Positions 7,613 to 17,472 are shown, numbered from the stretch's first letter. The stretch: DNA of 23,064 nt from Lentisalinibacter sp035655155 (GCA_035655155.1 DASRVH010000037.1:1-23064); one strand, 5' to 3'. Numbers and translations: made by a program. Notes: generated from the letters alone by a model not told the origin.

Positions 7613-8218
7613 TTAACGCCGCGTGATTGGGCGCGCGTAGTGCACCGTCTCTCCCTCGAAGCGCACGCAGCCCTGCTCCACCAGTGCCTCGACCAGCGCC
7701 TGCACCTCGGCGAAGTCGATTTCCCGGCCGAAATGGGAATGAACAAGGCGCATGAGCGTGCGGCGCCGGCGAGGCCGGGCCAGGCCGCGGGAATGGAGAT
7801 TGCGGATCACCTCCGCCACTCGCTCCTCCCGGGAACTCGCCGTGGCGGCACCGAGGAACGGCAGCTCCGCCAGGCTCCGCTCCCTGCGCACGGACATGCC
7901 CTCCGCCCGCAGTTGCGCGATGAAGGCATCGAAGCCTTCGTCGGGCGAGACGACGTGCAGTCGAGCCTCGGGATGCCGTTCGGCAAGGCGGCCGAGATAG
8001 CAGGCGATATGCAGTTCGAGGGCGCGACGCCCGTCGCCGGTCACGGGCACGTAGGTCGCCCGCTCACCCAGCGCCTGCACGGAGGAGACCAGGTCGAACG
8101 GCAGGCTCGCCTCCGGATCACCGACGAAGAGGTAGACCCGCACGGGCTGGCCGTGCAGCGGCGCCAGATCCTCCGGCTGCACGTTCTCGTAATCGATGAG
8201 GATGCAGTGTTTCCCCAT
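7613..8218 (-). CDS. PIN/NYN-like domain protein, putative ribonuclease
   Basis: The 201-residue protein opens with MGKHCILIDYENVQ, in which Asp9, Glu11 and Asn12 match the acidic strand end of NYN/PIN-like nucleases. It continues with VYLFVGDP, the helix GDGRRALELHIACYLGRL and VVSPDEGFDAFIAQL, which carry the other expected acidic metal-site positions. The C-terminal part (about 130-201) is basic, with a PRRRR stretch and a helix-rich tail that could be a winged helix. The frame stays open 56 codons further upstream, but I reject that extension: GAGGG lies 6 nt before this ATG, the domain starts here, and the extension would cover the divergent MFS promoter. RNA cleavage is inferred from the fold class only. 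TAA stop; a REP cluster follows. Confidence 0.8.
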   Translation of the reverse strand: MGKHCILIDYENVQPEDLAPLHGQPVRVYLFVGDPEASLPFDLVSSVQALGERATYVPVTGDGRRALELHIACYLGRLAERHPEARLHVVSPDEGFDAFIAQLRAEGMSVRRERSLAELPFLGAATASSREERVAEVIRNLHSRGLARPRRRRTLMRLVHSHFGREIDFAEVQALVEALVEQGCVRFEGETVHYARPITRR

Positions 8219-8297
8219 GCCGCGCCCTCGAGCCCGCCCTGTGATCGAGCTTAGCACTGCGGCGGCGTTACGGCATTTCCCGGGCGCAAAAAAACGG

Positions 8298-8303
8298 TAC
8301 ACT
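8298..8303 (+). promoter_or_regulatory. Possible -10 element for the MFS gene
   Basis: TACACT follows an A-rich run in the divergent gap between the PIN/NYN gene and the MFS gene, about 48 nt before the ATG. The gap is otherwise GC-rich. No convincing -35 hexamer is seen at 16-18 nt upstream, so this is tentative. Confidence 0.3.
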
Positions 8304-8345
8304 GCCGGCGTTCTCAGGCGGGGAAGCTTCTTGTCGAAGAAAAAC

Positions 8346-9647
8346 ATGCTCGATACCCGCAGGGGTCGCCTGACCACCTTCGGCATTCTCTACATCTGCG
8401 AGGGCATCCCGCTCGGGTTCGCAGCCGTCGCCATCGCCACCTACATGCGCCGGGCCGGCGTGGACGTGGCCCAGGTCGGCGCCTTCGTCGCCTCGTTCTA
8501 CCTGCCGTGGGCGTTCAAGTGGGCCTGGGCACCGCTGGTGGACCTGGTCACCCTGAACCGCTTCGGCGGGCGCAAGGCGTGGATCGTGCTGTGCCAGGTG
8601 CTGATGATCGTGACGCTGTACTTCGTCGCCCAGCTCGACTACACGGAGCACTTCGATCTGCTCATCACCATGGTCATCGTGCACAACGTGTTCGCCGCCA
8701 CCTGCGACGTGGCCATCGATTCGCTCGCGGTGAGCAGCCTGCGCGAGGAGGAACGCGCCCAGGGCAACGGCTTCATGTTCGCCGGCGCCTACATCGGCCA
8801 GGGTCTCGGCGGCGGCGGCGCCATGTTCGTCGCCGGCCTTTACGGCTTCGACGTCTCCTTCCTCTACGTCGCGCTGCTGCTCTGCCTGGTGCTCACCTTC
8901 GTGGTGTTCTTCGTCAGGGACCCGGCCGCCGGGGCAGCAGTAGCCGCGCGGTTGCACGGCGTGTGGCGGGCATTCCGCGATTCCGTCACCGGTTTCGCAC
9001 GTGAACTCGGCATCGGTCTGTTCCGTTCCGGCAAGGGGCCGCTGATCGGCGTGGTGTTCGCGCTGACGCCGATCGGCGCCATGGCCCTCTCCGGCGCGGT
9101 ATCCACCGCGCTGCAGGTCGACCTCGGCATGAGCGACAGCCAGATCGGCACGCTGAACATCTACGCCATGATCACCTCGGGCGCCGGCTGCGTGGCGGGC
9201 GGCTGGCTCGCCGACCGGCTCGGCAAGCGCCGGATGCTGGCGCTGTTCTACGCCCTGACCACGCTGCCCACGCTCTGGCTCGCCGTGGCCCTCGGCGGCG
9301 GCGCCGGCGTGGAAGGCGTCACCATCAACCAGTACTTTGCCGTCGCCATCGCCTTCTACCTCTGCATGGGGCTGCACTACGGCGTTGGCGCGGCCATCTT
9401 CATGGGACTCACCAACCCGGCCGTCGCCGCCACGCAGTTCACGGGCTTCATGGCGCTGCAGAACCTGACCATCTCCTACTCCAACGCCTGGCAGGGCGTC
9501 GCCGTGGATGCGTGGGGTTACAGCACGATGTTCTACCTGGACGCGATCCTGGTCGCAGTGCCGATCCTGCTGATTCCGTTCCTCACCGACCGGCAGCCGA
9601 CCGAGGCGCCGCCGTCGCCCGCGCGGCCTCTGCCGGAGGCGAGCTAA
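8346..9647 (+). CDS. AmpG-like major facilitator superfamily permease
   Basis: The 433-residue protein has about twelve hydrophobic segments and MFS signatures. After a short basic N-terminus it reads LTTFGILYICEGIPLGF, then FYLPWAFKWAWAPLVDL, close to the conserved first-loop region of AmpG, PucC and related permeases. The second half repeats the fold (GGWLADRLGKRRML, the MFS loop motif). AmpG imports anhydromuropeptides during cell-wall recycling; other relatives carry siderophores, so the substrate is uncertain. A TTG at 8331, preceded by GGGGAAG, would add five residues (TTG TCG AAG AAA AAC) and is a credible alternative start. The gene is divergent from the PIN/NYN gene. Its TAA stop is one base from the first unit of a REP pair. 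Confidence 0.85.
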   Translation: MLDTRRGRLTTFGILYICEGIPLGFAAVAIATYMRRAGVDVAQVGAFVASFYLPWAFKWAWAPLVDLVTLNRFGGRKAWIVLCQVLMIVTLYFVAQLDYTEHFDLLITMVIVHNVFAATCDVAIDSLAVSSLREEERAQGNGFMFAGAYIGQGLGGGGAMFVAGLYGFDVSFLYVALLLCLVLTFVVFFVRDPAAGAAVAARLHGVWRAFRDSVTGFARELGIGLFRSGKGPLIGVVFALTPIGAMALSGAVSTALQVDLGMSDSQIGTLNIYAMITSGAGCVAGGWLADRLGKRRMLALFYALTTLPTLWLAVALGGGAGVEGVTINQYFAVAIAFYLCMGLHYGVGAAIFMGLTNPAVAATQFTGFMALQNLTISYSNAWQGVAVDAWGYSTMFYLDAILVAVPILLIPFLTDRQPTEAPPSPARPLPEAS

Positions 9648-9648
9648 T

Positions 9649-9704
9649 GTAGGAGGGCCTTCAGGCCCGATTCCTTAACCAATCGGGCCTGAAGGCCCTC
9701 CTAC
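9649..9704. repeat. Inverted REP pair filling a convergent gap
   Basis: The plus unit at 9649-9670 and the minus unit at 9683-9704 have their GTAG heads outward and are separated by 12 AT-richer bases. Both use the GGGCC/GGCCC stem with a TTCA loop. The pair fills the whole space between the MFS stop and the metallophosphoesterase stop, and its right end supplies the latter's TAG. It could form a long cruciform or RNA hairpin and act as a bidirectional transcript end. Confidence 0.92.
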
Positions 9705-10651
9705 ATGCGATCGACGGCCACGAATTTATCTTTCGTCAGTTCCACGTCACCGTCGTTCCAGCGGTACGCCACCAGCTTGCCGCCTTCCTTCGCCACGCTG
9801 TAGTCGAGGCAGGCGATGTTGGGCGCCAGCGGCGCCGGCTCGCCTTCCAGCCAGTAGTGGCCCACGAAGCAGGGCGGGTCGTCGTGGGAGTACTCCACGA
9901 GATGGTCGCCCTGGATGGGATCGTCCGGGATGTGCGTCTCCGCCGACTCCGGCCCGAAGTGCGCCTCCCGGTAAGTCGTGGCGTGAGAGTCCCACCAGCG
10001 CACGCGGATGCGGTGGCGCTGGTTGCCGCCCTTGTCGCGCATGGACTTGCCCTCCGGCAGGTCGATCTCCTTGCCCTTCAGCAGCGAGTCGATGGCCTCG
10101 TGCTGCCAGGTGCCCGGCTCGCTGCCGGCCACCAGCAACTCGTCGGTGAGATGCTGCCCGTCCACCTCCGCGCGCACCTCTGACAACAGGTGCGGGTCCC
10201 AGCAGGCATGGATCACCCGGAGCGCACCCAGGTCCAGCCACAGCGGCAGCGTGCGGAACCAGTCGAGCGTCTCGCGCATCTCGTCCCCGCGGCCCGCGTA
10301 GGCCGTGATGAAGGCGTCGTGCTGATCCCGGTTCTTCTTCGACCACGGCCGCAGCGGCTCGCCGGTATCCGGGTGCGGCGTGTGGAAGGCCAGCGCGTTG
10401 AACTCGTGGTTGCCCATGACCGCCAGCGCAGCACCCGAATCGATCATCGGCCGGACGACGTCGATGACTTCGCGCTGATGGGGCCCGCGGTCGATGAAGT
10501 CGCCGAGGAAGACGACCTCGCGGGTGGGGTGGCGCCAGACACCGTCTTGCTCGGCGTAGCCGAGCTTGTCGAGGAGGCGGACGAGCGGGTCGGCATAACC
10601 GTGGATGTCGCCGATGAGGTCGTAGCCGGTGGGGGGATGAGGATGGTTCAT
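9701..10651 (-). CDS. Metallophosphoesterase (PPP/ApaH-like)
   Basis: The 316-residue cytosolic protein carries the calcineurin-type dinuclear metal motifs in order: GDIHG (14-18), GDFIDRGP (50-57), GNHE (80-83), then VIHACW and VGHYW with the later metal histidines. This is the signature of PPP-type serine/threonine phosphatases and ApaH-like diadenosine tetraphosphatases. The length is longer than typical prokaryotic PPP enzymes (about 220-280), because of an insert around residues 90-130 rich in polar residues. The substrate cannot be told from sequence. The start lacks a Shine-Dalgarno, but TAGAAT sits exactly 6 nt before the ATG. The TAG stop lies inside a REP head. A second REP pair separates it from the upstream YaiI gene on the same strand. 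Confidence 0.88.
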   Translation of the reverse strand: MNHPHPPTGYDLIGDIHGYADPLVRLLDKLGYAEQDGVWRHPTREVVFLGDFIDRGPHQREVIDVVRPMIDSGAALAVMGNHEFNALAFHTPHPDTGEPLRPWSKKNRDQHDAFITAYAGRGDEMRETLDWFRTLPLWLDLGALRVIHACWDPHLLSEVRAEVDGQHLTDELLVAGSEPGTWQHEAIDSLLKGKEIDLPEGKSMRDKGGNQRHRIRVRWWDSHATTYREAHFGPESAETHIPDDPIQGDHLVEYSHDDPPCFVGHYWLEGEPAPLAPNIACLDYSVAKEGGKLVAYRWNDGDVELTKDKFVAVDRM

Positions 10652-10666
10652 ACGCTCATTCTAAAT

Positions 10667-10723
10667 GTAGGAGGGGATTTATCCCCGATTCCCTATCCGA
10701 ATCGGGCCTGAAGGCCCTCCTAC
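10667..10723. repeat. Inverted REP pair with compensatory stem change
   Basis: The plus unit at 10667-10688 has stem GGGGA/TCCCC with loop TTTA, where other units have GGGGC/GCCCC. The minus unit at 10702-10723 has the GGGCC/GGCCC stem. The spacer is 13 nt. It occupies the gap between two minus-strand genes, and the TAG in its right head is the stop codon of the YaiI gene. Confidence 0.9.
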
Positions 10724-11175
10724 CCCGGGGCGTGTTTCGTCAGCCATCGATCCAGGTGATTGGCGAACGCCTGCTTGTCGCGCTGGCTGAACGCCGCCGG
10801 GCCGCCGCCCATCTCCACGCCGCTGGAGCGCATGGTATCCAGGAAGTCGCGCATGTTCAGCCGCGCGCGGATGTTCTCCGTGGTGTGCAGCTCGCCGCGG
10901 GGGCTGAGGGCCTGGGCGCCCTTCGCGATCACCTCCGCCGCCAGCGGGATGTCGCTGGTGATCACCAGGTCGCCGGCCTCGGCGCGCTTCACGATCTCGT
11001 CGTCGGCGACGTCGAACCCGTGGGATACCTGCAGTGCATTGACGTTCGCCAGCTTCGGCGTGGCCACCGGCTGGTTGGCGACCAGCGTCACTTCGACGCC
11101 CGTTCGCTTCGCGGCGCGGAACAGGATCTCCCGCACCACCACGGGACAGGCGTCGGCGTCTACCCAGATCTTCAT
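10720..11175 (-). CDS. YaiI/YqxD (DUF188) family protein
   Basis: The 151-residue product MKIWVDADACPVVVREILF is the full-length DUF188 family pattern: the DADACPV metal-site-like start, then LVANQP, the central DDEIVKRAEAGDLVITSDIPLA, and the C-terminal LNMRDFLDTMRSSG with GGGPAAFSQRDKQAF. The fold is PIN-like, with acidic residues that could bind metal; the biological role is unknown. The start is fixed by the family N-terminus; the frame remains open far upstream, but that region covers the divergent SDR gene. There is no clear Shine-Dalgarno. GATAAT lies exactly 6 nt before the ATG, which might mean a leaderless mRNA. Stop TAG is provided by the GTAG head of a REP unit. Confidence 0.92.
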   Translation of the reverse strand: MKIWVDADACPVVVREILFRAAKRTGVEVTLVANQPVATPKLANVNALQVSHGFDVADDEIVKRAEAGDLVITSDIPLAAEVIAKGAQALSPRGELHTTENIRARLNMRDFLDTMRSSGVEMGGGPAAFSQRDKQAFANHLDRWLTKHAPG

Positions 11176-11274
11176 CCGCTCATTATCGCCGATAGGTGTA
11201 TGCCGGACTATCGATGCTCTACGATGAGCCCAGGGCGGGGACACACACGACCCGATACAAGGAGACTGATCACC

Positions 11275-11964
11275 ATGACCAGACCCGTATGTGCCGTCGT
11301 CGGCATCGGCCCCGGCAATGGCGAGGCGTTTGCGCGCACTTTCAATGAACGCGGGTACGCGATCGCACTGCTGTCGCGTTCCACCGAGCTGTCCGCACAG
11401 CTGGCCGAGGAGTTCGACGAGGCGCGCGCCTACGCCTGCGATGCTACGGACCCGGACGCCGTCGAAGCCGCCTTCCGCCAGATTCGCGACGACCTCGGAC
11501 CCGTCGACACGCTCATCTACAACGCCGGCAGCGGCACCTGGAAGACCGTCGAGGAACTCACCGCGCAGGACTTCGAAGCCAGCTTCCGGGTGAACGCGCT
11601 CGGCGCGCTCGTGACCTCGCAGCGGGTGATCCCGGATATGAAACGGGAGGGCCGGGGCAACATCATCTTCGTCGGCGCGACGGCCTCGCTCCGGGGCATC
11701 CCGAAAACGGCGGGTTTCGCGCCGGCCAAGGCGGCCCAGCGCATCCTGGCCCAGTCGATGGCGAAACACCTGCAAGCCGACGGCATCCACGTGGCGGTGC
11801 TCATCATCGACGGCGTCGTCGGTGAGCCGGACAGCGAGCCGACGCGCGAAGGCAAGCGCCTCGATCCCCGCCACATCGCGGAAGCGGCGTACCATCTCGT
11901 CCGGCAGCCGCCATCGGCGTGGAGTTTCGAGGTGGATCTCCGGCCGATGCAGGAGTCGTGGTAG
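11275..11964 (+). CDS. Atypical short-chain dehydrogenase-like protein lacking catalytic Tyr
   Basis: The 229-residue protein has a Rossmann fold of the SDR family: GIGPGNG (10-16, a non-standard glycine motif), NAG (83-85), Asn107 and Ser138. The YxxxK active site reads FAPAK (148-152): Phe148 replaces the tyrosine while Lys152 remains. This matches the SDR subgroup called SDR_c10, described as having Phe instead of the active-site Tyr and an incomplete glycine motif. Its chemistry is therefore uncertain; it may bind NAD(P) without ordinary dehydrogenase activity. The C-terminus DLRPMQESW is typical of that group. AAGGAG lies about 9 nt before the ATG. It is divergent from yaiI across 99 nt and followed by an independent promoter for the next gene. 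Confidence 0.88.
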   Translation: MTRPVCAVVGIGPGNGEAFARTFNERGYAIALLSRSTELSAQLAEEFDEARAYACDATDPDAVEAAFRQIRDDLGPVDTLIYNAGSGTWKTVEELTAQDFEASFRVNALGALVTSQRVIPDMKREGRGNIIFVGATASLRGIPKTAGFAPAKAAQRILAQSMAKHLQADGIHVAVLIIDGVVGEPDSEPTREGKRLDPRHIAEAAYHLVRQPPSAWSFEVDLRPMQESW

Positions 11965-11978
11965 GCACGGCGCCGGAT

Positions 11979-12007
11979 TTGACAGGCTGCCTGACCCGGC
12001 GGATAAA
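11979..12007 (+). promoter_or_regulatory. Near-consensus sigma-70 promoter
   Basis: TTGACA at 11979-11984 is a perfect -35 hexamer. After a 17-nt spacer, GATAAA at 12002-12007 matches the -10 consensus at four of six positions. Transcription would begin near 12014, leaving a leader of about 25 nt before the ATG at 12039. It drives the secreted eight-cysteine protein and begins only 15 nt after the SDR stop. Confidence 0.65.
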
Positions 12008-12038
12008 GAACGCTCATCCGCCGTACAGGTGGCTCGCC

Positions 12039-13133
12039 ATGAACGGTATTGCGGCACGGCCTCGCGCGATCGCCGGTCTCATTCGTTTCCGGGCGACGGC
12101 GTTTCTGCTCGCGTCGCTCGTCGTGGCCGGCAGCGCAGCCGGCGAATCCCTGCAGCCCGGGTTTTTCTACCACGACCCCTCCGGCATCCGGCTGACGGCG
12201 GCCCGGTCCGGCGACGCGTGTGTCGAAGACGGGAAGCCGACCGGCGTCTGCGAAAAGGCCCACAAGATCCTGATCACCGGCGAGGAGACCTGCGACTACC
12301 CGCCGGACAAGCGCTACCCGTGTACCTGGTTCGGCTACGAGTTCGATTATCAGGATGCCACGCCCGGCACGAGTATCGAATGCACCGTCAGGCGCAGCGA
12401 TCCGCGGGGCCGGCGCACGACCGAGAAGTACAGCTATCGACTGGGCGACGCCAGCGGCCACATCTTCAAGCCGGAGTTCCGGACCTATGCGCCGGTCGAG
12501 GAACGGGTGATCCTTGCCGAGGTGCACCAGTGCGCGTATCAGGGCGAGCTCGTCTCGACGGTGGAGTTCCTCATCTACTACGAGCCGGGCACCGGCATCG
12601 GCGCCGGGGATGCAGGCGGAGACAGTGACCCGTACTTCGCCGAAACCCCGAACGCGTGTTCCGATCCCTACCTGACGGAACGCACGGCCGAAGGCCTGCT
12701 GAATGCCCCGTCCGTGCGCAAGCATGCCGCCTCCGAGCACCTCCCGACTATCTGGAGCCAGTGCCTGTACGGGGCCACCGGCGGCGGGCGCGGCAGCGTC
12801 GGCTACGCCTTCAAGTTCATGCTGTCGGACATGTACGACGTGGACAAGGTCGAGCGCCGGCAGATCGTCTTCAATGCCACCTTCGGCCAGGGCAATGCGC
12901 CGCTGAAGGAGGTACGCGAGGACCTCGGCGATCTCGCCTTCGTCTTCGAGGAGGGCAACCGCACCACCCTGTTCGTGATTACCGGCATCAAGGGTCCGAG
13001 GGACGGCGCCAACCGCTCCACCGAGTTCACGGCGAACTACTACATCGAGCACCCCGGGATCGGCCACGAAGACCGCCTTGCCGCGCTGGTCGAGCAGGCG
13101 AAGCGGCATTTGCGGGAGTGGGGGGTGGAGTGA
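12039..13133 (+). CDS. Secreted eight-cysteine protein of unknown function
   Basis: The 364-residue protein has a signal peptide whose basic n-region is long (MNGIAARPRAIAGLIRFR), followed by a hydrophobic core (AFLLASLVVAGSAAG) and a cleavage site near residue 34. The mature part is acidic and hydrophilic, contains eight cysteines in ACV, VCE, TCD, PCT, ECT, QCA, ACS and QCL contexts, and has no membrane segment. This allows up to four disulfides in the periplasm or outside the cell. I recognise no catalytic motif. AGGTGG precedes the ATG at a good distance, and a strong promoter lies just upstream. The codon use is like its neighbours, so recent transfer is not indicated. The upstream open frame beyond this ATG runs back into the SDR gene and is rejected. 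Confidence 0.78.
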   Translation: MNGIAARPRAIAGLIRFRATAFLLASLVVAGSAAGESLQPGFFYHDPSGIRLTAARSGDACVEDGKPTGVCEKAHKILITGEETCDYPPDKRYPCTWFGYEFDYQDATPGTSIECTVRRSDPRGRRTTEKYSYRLGDASGHIFKPEFRTYAPVEERVILAEVHQCAYQGELVSTVEFLIYYEPGTGIGAGDAGGDSDPYFAETPNACSDPYLTERTAEGLLNAPSVRKHAASEHLPTIWSQCLYGATGGGRGSVGYAFKFMLSDMYDVDKVERRQIVFNATFGQGNAPLKEVREDLGDLAFVFEEGNRTTLFVITGIKGPRDGANRSTEFTANYYIEHPGIGHEDRLAALVEQAKRHLREWGVE

Positions 13134-13155
13134 TTGCGGGATCCTGAAGGCGGGG

Positions 13156-13177
13156 TCGGGCCTGAAGGGCCTCCTAC
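13156..13177 (-). repeat. Solitary, mismatched REP unit
   Basis: On the minus strand it reads GTAGGAGGCCCTTCAGGCCC then GA. The left stem arm is GGCCC instead of GGGCC, leaving one mismatch in the middle of the hairpin. A fragment resembling the unit core (CCTGAAGGCGGGG) precedes it. It lies 22 nt after the stop of the secreted protein and 178 nt before rhlE, so it appears to be a decaying copy. Confidence 0.75.
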
Positions 13178-13355
13178 GTTGCTTTCTTTTCGCGCCGCTT
13201 CTGTTACAGTGCGCGCAGCCTGGCGCACATCGGTCTGCGCCAATCACTCCGCCGCGCACCCTGCGCTCCCGGAGTCACACCCAAAGAATCCAGTCTGGGC
13301 CGAACCGTGCGCGACTCCGTCGTGCTGCGGGTCAGACGAATCGGAGCAACTATCC

Positions 13356-14597
13356 ATGCTTTTTTCTGAACTCGGCCTGTCGGCCGAATTGCTGAGTGCT
13401 GTCGAAAAACAGGGTTACCGCGAGGCGACCCCCATCCAGCGCGAGGCCATACCGCCCATTCTCGCAGGCCGCGACATCCTGGCCAGCGCCCAGACGGGCA
13501 CCGGCAAGACGGCGGGCTTCACGCTGCCGCTGCTGCAGCGGCTCATGGCATCGCGGCCCGGCGGCAAGCGCCGCATCCGCGCCCTGATACTCGTGCCCAC
13601 GCGGGAACTGGCCGCCCAGGTCAGCGAGAGCGTCAGGAACTACGGCTGTCACCTGCCCACGCGCTCGCTGCAGATCTTCGGCGGCGTCAGCATCCGCCCG
13701 CAGATCAAGCGCCTGCGCGACGGGGTGGACATCGTCGTCGCCACGCCGGGCCGGCTGCTCGACCACGTGGAGCAACGCACCATAGACCTCTCGGGCGTCG
13801 AGATGCTCGTCCTGGACGAGGCGGACCGCATGCTCGACATGGGCTTCATCCGCGACATCCGCAAGATCCTGAAGCTGCTTCCGGCGCAGCGGCAGAACCT
13901 GCTGTTCTCCGCCACCTTTTCGCCGGAGATCCGCAGCCTCGCCGCGGACTTCCTGAGCTCGCCGGTGGAGATCTCGGTGGCGCCGCGCAACACCACGGCG
14001 GAACGGGTCATCCAGCTCGTCCACCCCGTGGACAAGGCGCGCAAGCGCGAGCTTCTCTCCCACCGCATCGGCGCGGAGAACTGGCGTCAGGTGCTGGTGT
14101 TCACCCGCACCAAACACGGCGCCGACCGGCTGTCGAAGCAGCTGTCTGCCGATGGCCTGGACGCGGCTGCCATCCACGGCAACAAGTCCCAGAATGCGCG
14201 CACCAGGGCGCTCGCGGACTTCAAGTCCGGCAAGATCCGGGTGCTGGTGGCCACCGACATCGCGGCCCGCGGCCTCGACATCGACAGCCTGCCCCACGTG
14301 GTGAACTACGAGCTGCCTCACGTGCCCGAGGACTACGTGCATCGCATCGGCCGCACGGCCCGCGCCGGGCTCGACGGCCACGCCGTCTCGCTGGTCTGCG
14401 TGGACGAGGACAGGCTGCTGCGCGACATCGAGCGGCTGCTGAACGTGCGCATCGAGAAGGAAGTGATCCCGGGCTACGAACCGGATCCGCGCATCCGGCC
14501 GGAGCCGCTGCAGACGGCGCGCAAGCCGCGCCCGCAGCCGCGGCGCAACGGGCCGCGGCGGCAGAACAACCAGTCCCGGGGCCGCAAACGCGCGTAG
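13356..14597 (+). CDS. rhlE: DEAD-box ATP-dependent RNA helicase RhlE
   Basis: The 413-residue protein has all core DEAD-box motifs: the Q motif region GYREATPIQ (20-28), Walker A AQTGTGKT (45-52), PTREL (81-85), TPGR (130-133), DEAD (154-157), SAT (185-187), ATDIAARGLD (299-308) and HRIGRTAR (329-336). A basic, glutamine- and proline-rich tail (380-413) fits RhlE-type RNA-binding extensions. RhlE unwinds short RNA duplexes and is linked to ribosome maturation and RNA decay. The start MLFSELGLS is the family N-terminus; GGAG lies about 9 nt upstream. The frame is open back to the previous gene, but that part contains the REP unit and a GC-rich leader. The gap 13178-13355 holds no other gene; CTGTTACAG at 13201-13209 could be part of a weak promoter. 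A REP pair begins 3 nt after the stop. Confidence 0.93.
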   Translation: MLFSELGLSAELLSAVEKQGYREATPIQREAIPPILAGRDILASAQTGTGKTAGFTLPLLQRLMASRPGGKRRIRALILVPTRELAAQVSESVRNYGCHLPTRSLQIFGGVSIRPQIKRLRDGVDIVVATPGRLLDHVEQRTIDLSGVEMLVLDEADRMLDMGFIRDIRKILKLLPAQRQNLLFSATFSPEIRSLAADFLSSPVEISVAPRNTTAERVIQLVHPVDKARKRELLSHRIGAENWRQVLVFTRTKHGADRLSKQLSADGLDAAAIHGNKSQNARTRALADFKSGKIRVLVATDIAARGLDIDSLPHVVNYELPHVPEDYVHRIGRTARAGLDGHAVSLVCVDEDRLLRDIERLLNVRIEKEVIPGYEPDPRIRPEPLQTARKPRPQPRRNGPRRQNNQSRGRKRA

Positions 14598-14600
14598 GGT

Positions 14601-14669
14601 GTAGGAGGGGCTCGTAGGAGGGGCTTTAGCCCCGATTTGCGTATGAATCGGGGCTAAAGCCCCTCCTAC
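14601..14669. repeat. Inverted REP pair with extra truncated head
   Basis: A truncated head GTAGGAGGGGCTC at 14601-14613 is followed directly by a complete plus unit at 14614-14635, then 12 nt of spacer and a minus unit at 14648-14669. Both complete units share the GGGGC/GCCCC stem and TTTA loop, so the two halves are near-perfect inverted copies. It separates rhlE from recQ on the same strand and could end the rhlE transcript. Confidence 0.92.
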
Positions 14670-14702
14670 AATTCTCCTGGCGGTGTGCGATCATTCTCGC
14701 CC

Positions 14703-16576
<1,874 letters not shown>

Positions 16577-16580
<4 letters not shown>

Positions 16581-17458
16581 CCGCCGGCGCCGCCCCCGCC
16601 CTGCAGCGCTCCTCCGGCGCCGCGCGGGTCTCGTTCAAACGCCGGGCTTCCGACACCTGTCTCGACGAGCTGTACCAGCAGGGGTGTTCTAAGGTCCGCT
16701 TCCCCCGCAAGCAGGGCGGCAGCCCCGAAGCCGTCCTGCTGAATACCGCGGGCGGCCTCGCCGACGGCGATGTCCTGAACACGGACATCCACTGGCGCGA
16801 AGGCGCGCGGGCAACGGTGACCAGCCAGGCGGCCGAGCGCGTCTATCGGGCGGCGGGCGAAGGCTCGGCCCGGGTGACGACCCGGCTGCGCGTCGACGCA
16901 GACGCCGTCGCCTGCTGGCTGCCCCAGGAGACGATTGTTTTCGACGGCGCCCGGCTGGCCCGCTCGCTGGAGATCGAGGTGGCGCCGGACGCCTGCCTGC
17001 TGGCGCTGGAAAGCACGGTGTTCGGCCGCCGCGCCATGGGCGAAACGGTGAGCCGCGGCCGGGTCTCCGACCGCTGGCGCGTGCGGATCGCCGGCCGCCT
17101 GGCTTTCGCCGATCATTTCCTCCTGGACGACGCGCTCACCGGGCCCATCGACGCCAGTCTCGCCCGCGGACCGGTGGCCGACGGCGCGCACTGCATCGCG
17201 ACGATGGTCGTGGTTGCACCGGACTGTGACCGGATCGTTAAGGCGGCCCGGGAGGTGCTGACGGTTGCATCGGCCGAATCGCCATCCGAGTTGCCGGCCG
17301 ACGGCGGCACCGACGTCGGCGCCACCCTTCTCGACGGGCTCGCCGTCCTGCGCGTCGTGGCCGCCGACGGCGCCGCGATGCGCGCCATGCTGATCCGCCT
17401 CGTCACGCTGGCCGGCGAGACCTCTGGTATAACATTGCCACGCGTGTGGCACTGCTGA
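16577..17458 (+). CDS. ureD: Urease accessory protein UreD
   Basis: The 293-residue protein has UreD family features: ARVSFKRR near the start, the conserved CSKVRFPR, LLNTAGGLADGD (55-66), VTSQAAERVYR (80-90), WLPQETIVFDGARL (113-126), and GRLAFADHFLLDD. UreD binds the urease apoenzyme and, with UreF and UreG, forms the activation complex that lets CO2 and nickel enter the active site; a channel through UreD is proposed for nickel. The start is GTG, sharing bases with the recQ stop (GTGA), with no Shine-Dalgarno of its own, so translation is probably coupled to recQ. The end of the gene contains a possible promoter for ureA. The C-terminal LPRVWHC is a normal family ending. Confidence 0.95.
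17425..17433 (+). promoter_or_regulatory. Possible extended -10 promoter inside the end of ureD
   Basis: TGGTATAAC has the extended TGn element and a five-of-six match to TATAAT, and stands out in a GC-rich coding background. Transcription would start near 17440, about 33 nt before the ureA ATG. No good -35 hexamer is visible, which is tolerable for extended -10 promoters. Confidence 0.4.
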
Positions 17459-17472
17459 GGACAGGGACCGGT

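Noticed and set aside
8219..8386. A 56-codon N-terminal extension of the PIN/NYN protein.
   Set aside because: The domain begins at the internal ATG with a GAGGG in front, and the extension covers the divergent promoter region and the start of the MFS gene.
11919..12038. A 40-codon upstream extension of the secreted protein.
   Set aside because: It overlaps the SDR 3' end and the TTGACA promoter, lacks an RBS, and would bury the signal peptide.
13178..13355. A structured RNA or riboswitch in the rhlE leader.
   Set aside because: The leader is GC-rich with small inverted repeats such as CTGTTACAG, but I see no known riboswitch or cold-shock leader pattern.
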